From Cylindrobasidium torrendii FP15055 ss-10 (lineage: Eukaryota; Basidiomycota; Agaricomycetes; Agaricales; Physalacriaceae): DNA of 31,153 nt. The stretch's first letter is position 1. Each line of letters starts with the position of its first letter. Under the pieces are notes generated by a model. That model was not told where the DNA came from and ran no database searches. It saw only the letters and a list, made by a program, of their open reading frames with translations. This document shows positions 1-10,357 of this stretch, piece by piece. A program made the position numbers and the translations under genes. The stretch lies in NCBI GenBank assembly GCA_000934385.1, contig KN880703.1, positions 1 through 31,153 on the forward strand. The letters run 5' to 3'.

Positions 1-2
1 GA

Positions 3-191
3 GCGGCCAACAAGTTGAAGGAAATGTATCGTGAGAAAGCAAAGGTTGATTATGCCGCCGCATGGTACAATAGAATGTTTGCGGTAGAAATGTTGGTCTC
101 ACAGTTGGTTCGAACCTACGACACTCCACTACAGTCTACTGAATGCGCTACCAGCCCACGACCTAAGTACATCGGTGGATGGGCATCCTGA
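3..191 (+). CDS. Possible C-terminal fragment of a protein, cut by the window edge
   Basis: One plus-strand frame is open from the window edge to a TGA at 189-191, 62 codons. Its first 40 residues look like a helical protein tail (for example KLKEMYREKAKVDY, then FAVEMLVSQLVRTYD), while the last 20 are less protein-like. I do not recognise a family. It could be the end of a gene whose body lies left of the window, or a chance open frame. The minus strand of 95-165 also carries an RNA polymerase III B-box-like GGTTCGAACC, which I treat as coincidental. Low confidence. Confidence 0.3.
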   Translation, partial: AANKLKEMYREKAKVDYAAAWYNRMFAVEMLVSQLVRTYDTPLQSTECATSPRPKYIGGWAS

Positions 192-1721
192 CCTCAACGA
201 TGTCCGATTTTGGGGCATGCTTCCACCAAAATTTGGCCCTCCATGTCCGATTTGGTACCAAAAGTTTCGCCGCTACGCGGCGGGTCGGTGTCCGATTTGG
301 TACCAGTGATGCCCCCGGATATTCGGGGGTCCTACAACAACACAGGAATCCGCCCAGACCGAAAGCGAGTGGCACGCATGACCGGCCGTGAAACAGACCT
401 GGCCTAGAAAAAAAAAGTAAGCCACCAACCCGGTCGCGAGAAGGCGCCGCATAGCCCCATCGAGCTGAAGGCGTCCTGGGATCGTATCACCTCCATTTTT
501 GCCTTGTTCTACGATACCCTTTAGAGGTCAAAGTAAGGCCCATGAGTTGCCGAAATGAAATCGACCTGGTACCTCAACAATCAAAGACGGTTGCATGAGC
601 AGTGTTTGTGAGCTTGGATCTGGCTTGGACAGAGAAAAAAGAAATGTATACAAGGCTGGACTTCAAGGGCAGGGTGAAAGCGACTGGCCGGTTGGGGTCC
701 CCAAGGGACAGAATGAGCTGTCCGGTCACTCTCGTGGTCCTCGTACGTAGGACAAGTTCGTTGGCATGATCCACGCACGGGGTACACAGGACAGCGGTGG
801 CAGCCGCTAAACGGATGGCAAAGAAGCTGCCTCGAACACCGGAGCGGGAGAGTTGGGTTTATCATCACCTATGATCAATCTGGCCATTTTGTTGCACGAA
901 TAGAGAGAGTTGCATGTGAGGCATTGAGGCTCACGGGACGCAGCCCCGCAGAAATTATTGAACGTGGTCAAATCAGCAGGTCTAATACAGTGGTCGCAGT
1001 TTTCCCCCAGTAAAGTACCACTAACGCGGAGGGAGCGGGATGGCCGGGGATTCTCACATAATGGCGCGACTGGCAGAAATGGTGTGATGATGCGAACACT
1101 TGACGAGAGAGAATAAAACGGTATATCGGCATACAGAAGCGGGGAAAGCAGTCGGTGTCTGGTCAGCCCCGTGGGGCGACCGGGGCGGTTGTTGGACATA
1201 GTACCGTTAGTCACGTTTCCGCGTAAATCGAGAAAAAAGAGAGCTGTAAAAAAGCAAAAGTCAAACGGTAGAGAAGCCGATAAACTGGGCCCGATGGAAG
1301 TCAAGAAAATGAAAAGGTGTCCTCTCGGCTCTTTCCGAGGCTCATTCGGCCGATCCACGCGCCACAAAACACTGCTGTGGCCATTGAGATGAACTCAAGC
1401 TTGTTAGAGAGCCTCAGATGACTTTTTTCCGAAACAGCTGGGCTGTTGGAGCAATTACCTCGACGGTCACCAGTCCCAGCCAATCCCCAGCGCATCAAGT
1501 AGTGTTCTCTATTCCTGCGTTGCCCCACATCTCATGAAGAACTTGTGAAGAACACACAGAAGCTGCTCGCAGAGTAGCAAGAGCCCCACAATCTTAATAC
1601 AGCGGCGTAACACAGTCGAGACGGATATAGGGTAGTGCTGCCGCTGTACCAATGATTAGAACGGCGAAAATACATTACAACCTGTACTGTACATCACATC
1701 AGAAAGGTGCTAGATTTACAC
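192..1721. other. Gene-poor stretch of about 1.5 kb
   Basis: Apart from the motif repeat at 201-329 I see no convincing gene. A minus-strand open frame of 186 codons lies at 807-1367, but its composition (long runs of S, P, L and R, no domain, no paralog) does not look like conserved protein. The end nearest 1721 should hold the 3' untranslated region of the Ytp1-like gene. Confidence 0.5.
201..329. repeat. Triplicated TGTCCGATTTGG motif with two small hairpins
   Basis: The 17-nt string TGTCCGATTTGGTACCA occurs exactly at 244-260 and 289-305, and its first ten bases occur again at 201-210, giving spacings of 43 and 45 nt. Between and after the copies lie two short palindromes: CGCCGC-TAC-GCGGCG at 268-282 and CCCCCG-GATATT-CGGGGG at 312-329. 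This may be a remnant of a dispersed or tandem repeat; I cannot assign an element family. Confidence 0.6.
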
Positions 1722-3469
1722 CTATTCATCCTCATCATCTCCAATAATATGCTGTCTCTCATGGTGGTTACTTGAGGACTGCGCCTCGGCCGTTGGCACC
1801 CTCGAATACCACTTCGCCGTGGTGGGTGTGCGCAACTCGATGGCATTTTCGGTCGTTTCCGTCGCTGCCTTGCCGGTGACCGTGCTCAGGTGGATGAGGG
1901 AGACTATCATCGTGTAGATGGTGAATGCCAAGCTGCACTTTGGTCAGTACGTTTCGACGCTCAAGTCACAGAACACGCACCTGAACATAATGAGGATGTA
2001 GGTAACGTGGTCCATGCCCATGTCGCTAACGAACTTGAGCTCCTCATCCGTACCAGAAATGAAGAGCACCCCCGAGGCCACGAGCAGCTTGGAGACGTAA
2101 GCCGACCAGCAGAGAAGAACACTTTGTACGACGTACGAAGGGTGGCAAATGGCGGAATGCACGGGCTGCTGAGGCCTTCGCCAGAGCCTCGGGGTCGGGT
2201 GGAGGGAACACCGGTGTCCGCGCTCCTTCTGCAAGCGTATTCTCGCTCTGGTTGTCTCCCGACGGTGGGTCGAGGTGCGCTGCATTCGGCACGAAGCAAA
2301 TCTCGATAATGCGGGTAATACCAGCGAGCATGAGTGTGTAGCCGAACATCGAATGGACCATTGTCGAAATCATAAGTGCTTGGGCGTGATTGGACATGCC
2401 CCAACCAGTCAGGATAATAATCAGCCCAGGGACAACATTGCGCTGCAAACGTTGTTAACTGACTGGTGTACCAACGCAGTCACAACTCACTTGGTTATTC
2501 CGGGCCAGGAAGATTCCAAGGGCTCCTCCGGCCCACCATAGAACGCCCATGATTCTAGGAATGCTTAGATGTGATGCAGATACGAGAGGGGAGACTGTAC
2601 GCACGTGTGTTGCATATCCTTGACTGACCATGCACCACCATGATGTTCCGTGAATGTGTTCACAATGCCCTAGCCCTGGTAAGTCGAGCGAATATTGTCA
2701 TATATTGCGAACAGACCCATAGCATAATGACCCTTTGCATAGATGAGTAGCTGTTGCGGCAACTTGGAAAGTAGGCTCACCATGAATCCCACCACTCCGG
2801 GCTCCTTCCACTGCGGCGTACCCAGCCCTCGCCCACGAGAAGTAGGATAGCCATGATGGTCCCATACGCGATGAAAGCACTCCCCATGATGTAGTGTGCG
2901 GCACACTGGCCGAGATGTCCACCGCGGCAGAATCCTCTGAATGCGACTGCACCGAACAACATCTGTGCCCAGCCAATCACAGGGTACGCTTTGCCAACGA
3001 CGCCGTGCAGTCTGACCATCCATGGCCGGAGACTCTTTTCGTGGATATGTAGCTTGAGGTACACCCCGAGTACGGCCTGGACGAGAAGGACAAGCAATAT
3101 GATGTTCGCGAATGTGCCGTGGAAGGATTTGAGAAACGAACGACCACCGTGCAGATGGCCGAGGAATACACCACCAACAGTGAGCAGGATTCCAGCAGAC
3201 TAAAGAGGGTGTGACACAGGGTAGTAACGCGAGAGTGTGGGACGCACCTGTATGGGAACATGCCATCTACTCCTCGTAATTCCAAGCACCATCCCAAGCG
3301 GAAAGAGCATGCCCCAGACAAAAGCTTGCAGCGCCATATGGATCCATAAAATGGCGTCTATGGGCGCGCTCTTCTGCTCATCGGTCAGCTCGTCATGATG
3401 GCCGTGAGCGAGCGCAGTCGTAGCCAGACAGAGAGCAACAAGCGCCGAAAGTTGTCTTGTGGCCGCCAT
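1722..3469 (-). CDS. Ytp1-like multi-spanning membrane protein (DUF2427 + Ytp1 domains)
   Basis: The spliced model has eight exons: 3469-3248, 3199-2781, 2732-2717, 2669-2605, 2554-2491, 2442-2137, 2087-1981 and 1932-1722. It encodes 469 aa with every junction in phase. A signal peptide (about 1-21, ending ...TTALAHGHH) is followed by the DUF2427 part with membrane helices ([19 protein letters not shown]; the GHLHGG region) and then the Ytp1 part, marked by [12 protein letters not shown] at about 220, NHAQ, and [19 protein letters not shown] near the C-terminus. The tail is hydrophilic and ends GDDEDE. Exon 3 is only 16 nt and restores the family string WVIMLW. Known: fungal Ytp1 proteins are membrane proteins of unclear function with cytochrome b561-like features. 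No function beyond that is inferred. Confidence 0.88.
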
Positions 3470-3680
3470 CGCGGGGAAGGTAGGCTCAGCTGTCCAGTAC
3501 AGTCGCGCTCAGAGAGCGAGGTGGTAGTCAGAAGGAAAGGTGTTACAACTTCTATCGGCGATCGACTACTCAACCGGGCGTAGCGTAAGACACTTGACGA
3601 GACTGCGCCACACTTAAGTCTGCTCTTTCGGCAATTTCACTGGACCACCAGCTATACATTTTGTACAAAAGAATGAAGGT

Positions 3681-5092
3681 TTAGGTGCTACAAGTGCTAG
3701 AGCTAATAGTTACACCGTTATACGGTCCTCTGTGGTCATCCAAATCGCCTGCGAATATGTTTGGGACATCTTCGATGGTGCATCCGTCGGCGGTCGAATC
3801 TTGGCCTTGAAGACAGTGAGTAATTGCGCAGTTGGTTTACGTTGAAATTTGAAAGCTTACCTGGACAAGAGTTCCAGACATTCGCGTCGGTGATGTGGAC
3901 TTCTCCGCTGGGATGGTGGTAGCCCAAACCACGGCCAGGAAGGATGGGGACCAAATCGTCCCTAGGTATGTAGGTAAGTTGGTTCCCTAGAGGATGTAGC
4001 CGAGGGAATACCTACTTGTTGGTAATGTGAACCAAGTCACCCTTGACATTCGAGTCCAGATAGTCTGCCCATTCCTGGTTTCCGACCTATCATGCACGCG
4101 TTAGCTTGACTGAGCCTGTCGGGCACGGGAATGAACCTACGCGAGGTAGAGCAAAACCAATGTATCTGAAGTTGGCGTTGGGTAGGTGGAGAGGAAGATA
4201 GGCAGCATCTAGAAGAGACAACGCAGCGCCTATAAAAGTACATCAGCAATAATCCCAAGCCATTCTGGAAAGTGTCCCACCCAGGGAGTGTCCGACCAAG
4301 ACAACATCAGAAACGCCGATGTCCTGGAGCGTTGACAGCACAGCAGCGAGGACATCTTTCGCAACGCTGAATCGAACGTGAGCCCTTCGAGAACTTGGAA
4401 GCGGTTGGTATCATTCCACTCACGCCGCATGAGCGTCTCTGAAGCCCTTGTGGACGTGAACGTCGTCACTTATTCCAGGGAAAAGACTGCTATCCAGTTC
4501 GCCACGGACGAGATCCCCATCGACCAAAAGGGACTCGCTGTTAGATCACTTTTTTAGCATGCGGGTCAAGTGAAGTTGCATATGTTCAAGGACGAACATT
4601 GAGCTGGGATCCGTTCCCTGGTGTGAGACGATAACGCTCTAAAAACACAGTTAGTCTCTGAGTCGTCTTGTGTGGACAACAGCTTACGGAAAGCGATGGC
4701 GAGTAGCCCACAAACCCTACATCAACCCACCACCTTTCAGGAATACACCGAATATTCCAAAGGTAGTAAACGCACAGAATTGAATATCATCTCCGTTTCC
4801 ACCAGTCGCAGTGGGCACAAAGTCGGACGTATTGGCGCAGTTGACTATGTGTCTCGATAAGTTTCGAACCCGCCACAATTTTTTGAAAGTCCGTACTTCC
4901 ACAGCTCCACGTCGAGGTCGTCGATGGATCGCAATATCCTGCGCTGGCGTAGTATGCAAAAGGAAGGGTATACGCATTAATCTGGGCCGTGCTGAGGGGA
5001 GAGACACCTTGGCGGGTATGCAGCGTCGGCGAGGCGGTGACCGTAATCGCAGCGAGCGCAACAGCAGCAGCCAAAAGCGTGCCCGAGAACAT
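3681..5092 (-). CDS. Secreted class 3 lipase, tandem copy 1
   Basis: A triacylglycerol lipase-type serine hydrolase that should cleave ester bonds of lipids outside the cell. Ten exons by my reading give about 300 aa. Residues 1-21 form a signal peptide, followed by a short propeptide-like stretch ending LHTRQ. The nucleophile Ser (about residue 177) sits in VGHSLG. The second triad residue is probably the Asp in HITNKDDLVPILP and the third the His in GLGYHHPSGEV. The first intron leaves WSCG-I-NCANTSDF, matching the cysteine-rich N-terminal region of fungal lipases. The neighbour at 5801-7149 has the same intron positions, so the two are tandem duplicates. This copy has one extra intron, 3806-3860, between CPG and QDS. 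The start was chosen for its signal peptide and the TATA box 51 nt upstream. Confidence 0.9.
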
Positions 5093-5800
5093 GGCGGAGA
5101 GAAGGCAAGCCAGCAGATCTAAGCCATTCCTAACTTCACACGTTTATAAAAGAGACTTCGGCCAAGAACGGCCTTTGATTGGTTTCCCCGGCGGATGGGG
5201 AGGGTCATGCAGGGGTTATGGAACGAGGAAAGCAATGAACATCGCATGGCGCTGTCTTAGGCTCGTGTCCAGCCGGTACGCTAGTGATCAGCGAAGCCAC
5301 GTGCGGACCGTGATGGACGCGAGCCTAGGTGACGGGTATCGCTCTCTTATAAGGTAGATGGATGTTGAACACAGATCTCACTCGCCCTTGCAGGTGGATG
5401 GGAAGGCGATAAGTGAAAGAAGACACTCTGCCTTGTGCGATACGCCGGGCAATAGTGAGTGCAGAGACGAACGTTTACCGAGGTCGCGATGAGTACTTCG
5501 TGGTCTTCCGCGTCTATTCCACGCGGCAACCACTCGCGCACATTGTATCCGGCCCGCCCACCCCACCTCGATCGAGCTCGCACACATACATATATACCCT
5601 TGTTAAAAGTATGCTTGCAGCCAGCTCATTTAGAAACTCATTCTAATCAGCGGCGAATAAAAAGGAACTGCGATGCATCCTCGAATGTACCAGTCAAGAG
5701 CGCGCGCTTGGTCCACCGCAGCAGAATCACCAGTGAATTGTTGCCGTTGTTCCCTCATAAATTACTCAGAATATGTGTATAAGTACAAATAAGTAATCCA
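5093..5800. other. Intergenic region between the two lipases
   Basis: Holds the promoter of lipase copy 1 at its left end and the 3' untranslated region of lipase copy 2 at its right end. The open frames in it overlap on both strands, are short and show no domain. I see no further gene. Confidence 0.55.
5143..5148 (-). promoter_or_regulatory. TATA box of lipase copy 1
   Basis: TATAAA on the minus strand, 51 nt upstream of the ATG at 5092. The spacing matches the TATA boxes in front of the other secreted-enzyme genes here. Confidence 0.6.
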
Positions 5801-7149
5801 CTAGCTGCAGGTGCTTGAGCTGATAATGACACCGTTATATGGACCCTTGTGGTCACCTACATCGCCCACCAACACGTTGGGAACATCGTCGATGGTACAA
5901 CCATCAGCTTCAGAGTCCTGCCCGGGGCACGCGTTCCAAACGTCGTCGTCTGTGATGTGCACTTCCCCACTTGGGTGATGATATCCCAGGCCACGACCAG
6001 GAATAATGGGGACCAAGTCATCCCTAGCACAAAGCGTGAGAACGAAGCGTAGCGAACGAGAACGGATGTTGACCGTACTTGTTTGTGATATGAACAATCT
6101 TGCCGCTCATGGTCGAGTCGACATAGTCTGCAAATTCTTGGTTTCCTACCTAGTGCAGTGTAAGCATGCTGATTGTTTCGCTTAAAAGTTAACGTACTCT
6201 AGGCAATGCAAAGCCAATGTACCGAAAGTTTGCTTCTGGGAGATGAAGAGGAAGATAGACCGAATCTATCAACGACAGCGCAGAGCCTGTAAACGTGCGT
6301 CAGCCTCAGAATCTTCCTTTTATTCTAGACGAACCCAGAGAATGGCCGACAAGGACCACGTCAGATACACCATGCGCTTGAATCGTTAAATTTACAGCAG
6401 CCAGCACGTCTTGTGCTACCCTGAATCGATACAACATAAGCATCACTGCCACCAGTTCAAGTATGGGTCACCTACGCTGCATGGGAGTCCCTGAAGCCAT
6501 GGTGAACGTGAATCTCGTTGTCGAGTCCGGGGAACAGGTCGCTATCAAGTTCTCCTCGAGAAACATCTCCGTCAACAAGCAAGGATTCCCTGCCACACAC
6601 CACTCAGCATTGATTCAGCTAAGTGCCAGAGAACCAGTGACTTACAGAGAGTCGGGGTCAGTGCCCTGGTGCGCAACTATAACGCTCTGCCTCAAACTCA
6701 GAATGGTAGACAAGGCTCTGATGGCGGTGATAGCGTACCGACAACGAAGGTGAGTATCCCACAAACCCTGACCATCACTCGTTAACTGATATATTGCCGA
6801 GGGACACAGCAGATACTCACAGAACTGGATATCATCGCCATTCCCGCCCGTTGCAGTCGTCACAAAGTCAGACGTGTTCCCACAATTCGCTATACACAAG
6901 TGTGAGTCTCAGCAGCAAGGCGGGCGCCGCAGGATATCAATTGAACGTACTCCCACAGTTCCACGCCGAGGTTGTTGCCGGCTCGCAGTAGGCTGCAGCA
7001 GCAAAATACGCGTACGGTAAGGTGTACTCGTCGATTTGAGCCTGCGAGAGAGGCGTGACGCTCTGGCGCGTGCGCAATGTCGGGGACGCCGACACTGACA
7101 GCACCGCGCAAAACGCGATAGCCCAGGCTGACTTGCTGCCCATGATCAT
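5801..7149 (-). CDS. Secreted class 3 lipase, tandem copy 2
   Basis: Paralog of the lipase at 3681-5092, with the same predicted secreted esterase/lipase role. Exon 1 is 7149-6951 and exon 2 is 6889-6821; the remaining junctions fall at the same codons and phases as in copy 1. The product is about 300 aa. It has a signal peptide (AIAFCAVLSVSASP), then RTRQ, WNCG-T-NCGNTSDF, HQGTDPDS, the nucleophile motif VGHSLG, and HITNKDDLVPIIP followed by GLGYHHPSGEV, so all three putative catalytic residues are present. The last exon runs through CPGQDSEADG without the intron seen in copy 1. A second in-frame ATG at 7143 (MGSK) is an equally good start; the TATA box at 7198-7205 suits both. Confidence 0.9.
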
Positions 7150-7493
7150 TGTCCAAAGAAGAGGGAGGGTAAGGAAATCGAGACGACTGCTGACCGGCTT
7201 ATATACGATAGATGGACCGCGCGATAAAACATGTCGCGGAATTTAACTGAGGGTTCGGGTGGTATCATTAAACGGGAAAGGTCATGCTGGGCTGCCAAAG
7301 AGCCGCATGCCACCACTGATGATACCTGATACTTACCTTGGAACTCGAAAGCAGTCTGGCAGATTGTGTCCTTCCAGTGAAAGCAGCTGAATTAACCCAG
7401 AACATAAGAGTATTTAACACGAAAAACCTTGCACGACAACAGCTATGAAGCGGTTCCGAACACAGGTCGAATAGAAACGACTTATTGTACGTA
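7150..7493. other. Intergenic region between GH5 gene and lipase copy 2
   Basis: Contains the lipase copy 2 promoter near 7150-7210 and the expected GH5 3' untranslated region near 7400-7493. I see no other feature. Confidence 0.5.
7198..7205 (-). promoter_or_regulatory. TATA box of lipase copy 2
   Basis: TATATAAG on the minus strand, 49-55 nt upstream of the two candidate start codons at 7149 and 7143. Confidence 0.6.
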
Positions 7494-9671
7494 TCACGAC
7501 GACGACGCGGTCGTGTTGATGTACGGCTTGCACACATCGGGATCGTGGAACTGAGCAGGATCCTTGGTGAGGTATCCTCTGGCCACTCCCTCCAGATACG
7601 ACCTTCCCCAATGATATCAGTATGCCACGAGCGTGGATTCAAAGGTAATGCAGGGCCTCACCATTGACGAGCAACAGCAGGCTCGGTCTTGAAGTTCCAG
7701 TACTATAGCCATGGTCAGTGACAAAGGATACTCACGACAGCCCGTGAAAGATACGCACAAACCAGCCACGCCCCTTTCCGTACTGGAGCTTCTGAGAGTC
7801 TGCCCATTTCAGCAGGAAGTCGTCCGTCGCGTTGAAACTAGTCATCAATCCCCATTCTACATGGTGTCGTCAATATATGAGCCACTCGTGAACTGAGCGA
7901 GAGCGTGCCTCCGAAGACAAGAGGGGTGTTGTTAACAAGCAGGTCTCGCTCAACACGGTCAAGATCTGGGATCGACGTGAGCATATACACAGCTCGGCGA
8001 CATCACGGGGACCTACTGCAGTTGTGCGTCAAGTAAGCCTCAGGGTCTTCGGAGGTAGCCACGCCCTACAGAAGGTGTTATAATCTCACCAACGACTGCA
8101 GTCAAGAACGTACACCGTATCTAGATGGAGGTCAACTCGGTATGTAGTGACAGCGAGGGACAAAACATACCCATAGTACAAGTGGTTGTCATACAGCGCT
8201 GGTCCTATGGCGGCATCTGCAGGGTTCGCGGGGCTGTTCCACTGCCAGCTCATGTCCATGAAACTGTCATTCGGAATCAGCAGTGTCCCAGGCCATATCA
8301 AGGAAGAGAAAACACTCACGCAGTGGTCAAAGGCTGGCGGTTAGATCCCCACCAGGCGACGCCCAACAACTCGGTGACAACCGACGTCAGGTCACCAAGA
8401 ATGTCGACTGATGCGCTGAGCGCCGCGGTGACAGCGACATCGGACGAGTTGCTTTGCGTCTGAATCTCGAGCGCAGAGAGGAAAGTGTCGGAGCTGCGTT
8501 CCGCGAAAGGTGAAAGACCGATGCCTAGGACAGCTTCGACGGCGCGGATGGTCAGGACAAAGTGCTTTTGGACTTGGTTGACACGATTAGCGGACTGGAA
8601 GATGGTGTGATGGAGATGAACATACAGTCGCCATAGCCTGGAGTCTTGCTTGAATCCATAATGGGCTCGTTTACGGCTTCGATGGCGACGACGTCGCTGA
8701 AGTCAGGGTCGAGATGAGTGAGGGCGGTCATGACGGCCGTCCAAGTGAGCGCACGGGCATAGTTATAGTCAGTCTGCAAACAGCGCCATCAATATCCAGA
8801 CGCTCCGTGTTGGGATTGCTTTGTTCTCACGTAGAATGCAACCTGGTCGTCTGTCAAGCACTGTCCCGCAAAGGTCTGATATGCGGCTTGACCGCCTGGA
8901 GGTGCGTGATGGTCAAGGACGACAGCCATGCCAGCTTTCTTGAGATCACGAAGACCGCGTTTCTGAGGTGTGAGGTGAGAGCTGTCACAGAGGGATTCAG
9001 TTGCACTGCGTACCAGAGCCTTGAGACCGTTGCGAGGGAAGGTCTCGCCGCTGGAACGGTCAACCAGAGCTTCCACCAGCCAGTAGCCGAGCTGACGTGC
9101 TCCTCAGTAAAGCTCGACGACTGGGATAATGCTTGCTCTCACAGGAATGCGAACAGTGTTAATGCCAGCGTCTTGGAGGGCAGCGACGTCGGCAGCGGTG
9201 AACCATGAATCCCTTCGATCAAACGCAGTGAGAACGTGTAAACCGGAAGTCTCTAGAGTGGATATACCAGTGGGCTTGGAACAACTCATCCGCTGTGTCA
9301 GGATAGGCCTTGGTGAGGGCTCTGTACGTGAGGTTAGCGGGAATAGGGCGGAACAACATATCCGTCTTCACCTTTCCGACATGATACACTTTGTGCAGTC
9401 GTCGCACATCTCTCCCCCCATAGATGCCCATTCTGAACGAGAGTTAGCATGCAAGCAACAGGCATAATTGGTTCCCGACACCTTTTGGCAGCATCCATGG
9501 CTCGAGGACAAGCCTAGGAATACTGGCATCAGTAGATGACAAGCCTATGTCAAGCACAACGCACCATGAACCAATGTTTACACCATAGACTTTTTCTGGC
9601 AGGCTTTTTGCAAGAATAGAAGGAATGACTGTGAGTGAGAGTGTAAAGAATGACTTTAGGTTGAAAACCAT
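7494..9671 (-). CDS. Secreted GH5 glycoside hydrolase, exo-beta-1,3-glucanase-like
   Basis: Predicted to hydrolyse beta-glucan (cell wall or substrate) outside the cell by the retaining GH5 mechanism. My model has 16 exons and about 462 aa. A signal peptide (about 1-22) precedes YGVNIGSW-LVLEPWMLP, typical of fungal exo-beta-1,3-glucanase relatives. The acid/base Glu is about residue 214 in AVNEP and the nucleophile Glu about 381 in VFGEWG; the substrate-site motif DHHAPPG and the aromatic GWF-YWNFKTE are also present. Two splice features are unusual: a 7-nt exon at 8114-8120 that rebuilds LYYGYGGVA, and a GC-AG intron at 7857-7908 inside the codon of the nucleophile Glu. Exact substrate (beta-1,3, beta-1,6 or mixed) cannot be fixed from sequence. 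The TATA box is 55-62 nt upstream. Confidence 0.88.
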
Positions 9672-10357
9672 GGTGGAAGAAGGAAGGAAAGGAAGTCTAG
9701 TTTTTCTCTCACGCGGACTTGCCTTCCTTTATACATCAAGGGCTGCCTATTACTGGTGACCGGGATGGAAGCCGTCGGTTCCTGTAGCATGCCTTGTACT
9801 ATTAGATGCTTCAGTTTTCGCGCGCGACTTAGTCGCGGCGGGATGAATGATAGGCGTTTGGAAACTCGGGAGGCCTTCAAATTCGATATGGTCCATACTA
9901 AGGCACTTAGCAGGCACTCAGCGTCGACTGGAATAACCAGGAAACGACTCAGAACACTTGTGTGCCAGGGACCAGAGAAAGTGGGCGGAAGTTTGACTTT
10001 ACATACACGGACGAAGAGAGAAAGTCTAGATTAGATTGTCATTAGATACCCGAACTGCGGGATCGCCGGATCGACTGCCTTGAGGCTCACGCTTTCGAAA
10101 CTTGCATGATACATACTGCTATATGTCCCCTGACAAACAGTAAAGAAAACAAGAAAAGTGAGCTCAATTATCTGTGCCCAAAAGATGTATATGTGAATTA
10201 CGCCGAAAGTCGCACACAAAATGTCAATAGAGTAGCATTCAAGAATATTGTCAAGACACGATGGGCAGATATGTGGTAAAATCCGAAACCAGAAAGTCGT
10301 AAATAGTAATCAGGTAGCATAGGTAGGAGGATAGCCCGCTAGTAAGAGTACTACCCA
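9672..10357. other. Intergenic region upstream of GH5
   Basis: Carries the GH5 promoter at 9672-9740 and, toward 10357, the probable 3' untranslated region of the membrane protein gene. No supported gene. Confidence 0.5.
9726..9733 (-). promoter_or_regulatory. TATA box of the GH5 gene
   Basis: TATAAAGG on the minus strand, about 55 nt upstream of the ATG at 9671. Confidence 0.6.

Noticed and set aside
95..165. Minus-strand tRNA-like string with box A-like TAGCGCATTCAG and box B-like GGTTCGAACC
   Set aside because: The T arm and the acceptor stem do not pair properly, and the plus strand is an open protein-like frame here. Only a chance match or an old remnant can be claimed.
807..1367. 186-codon minus-strand ORF
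   Set aside because: No domain, no paralog and a composition typical of chance frames; short frames on the other strand overlap it.
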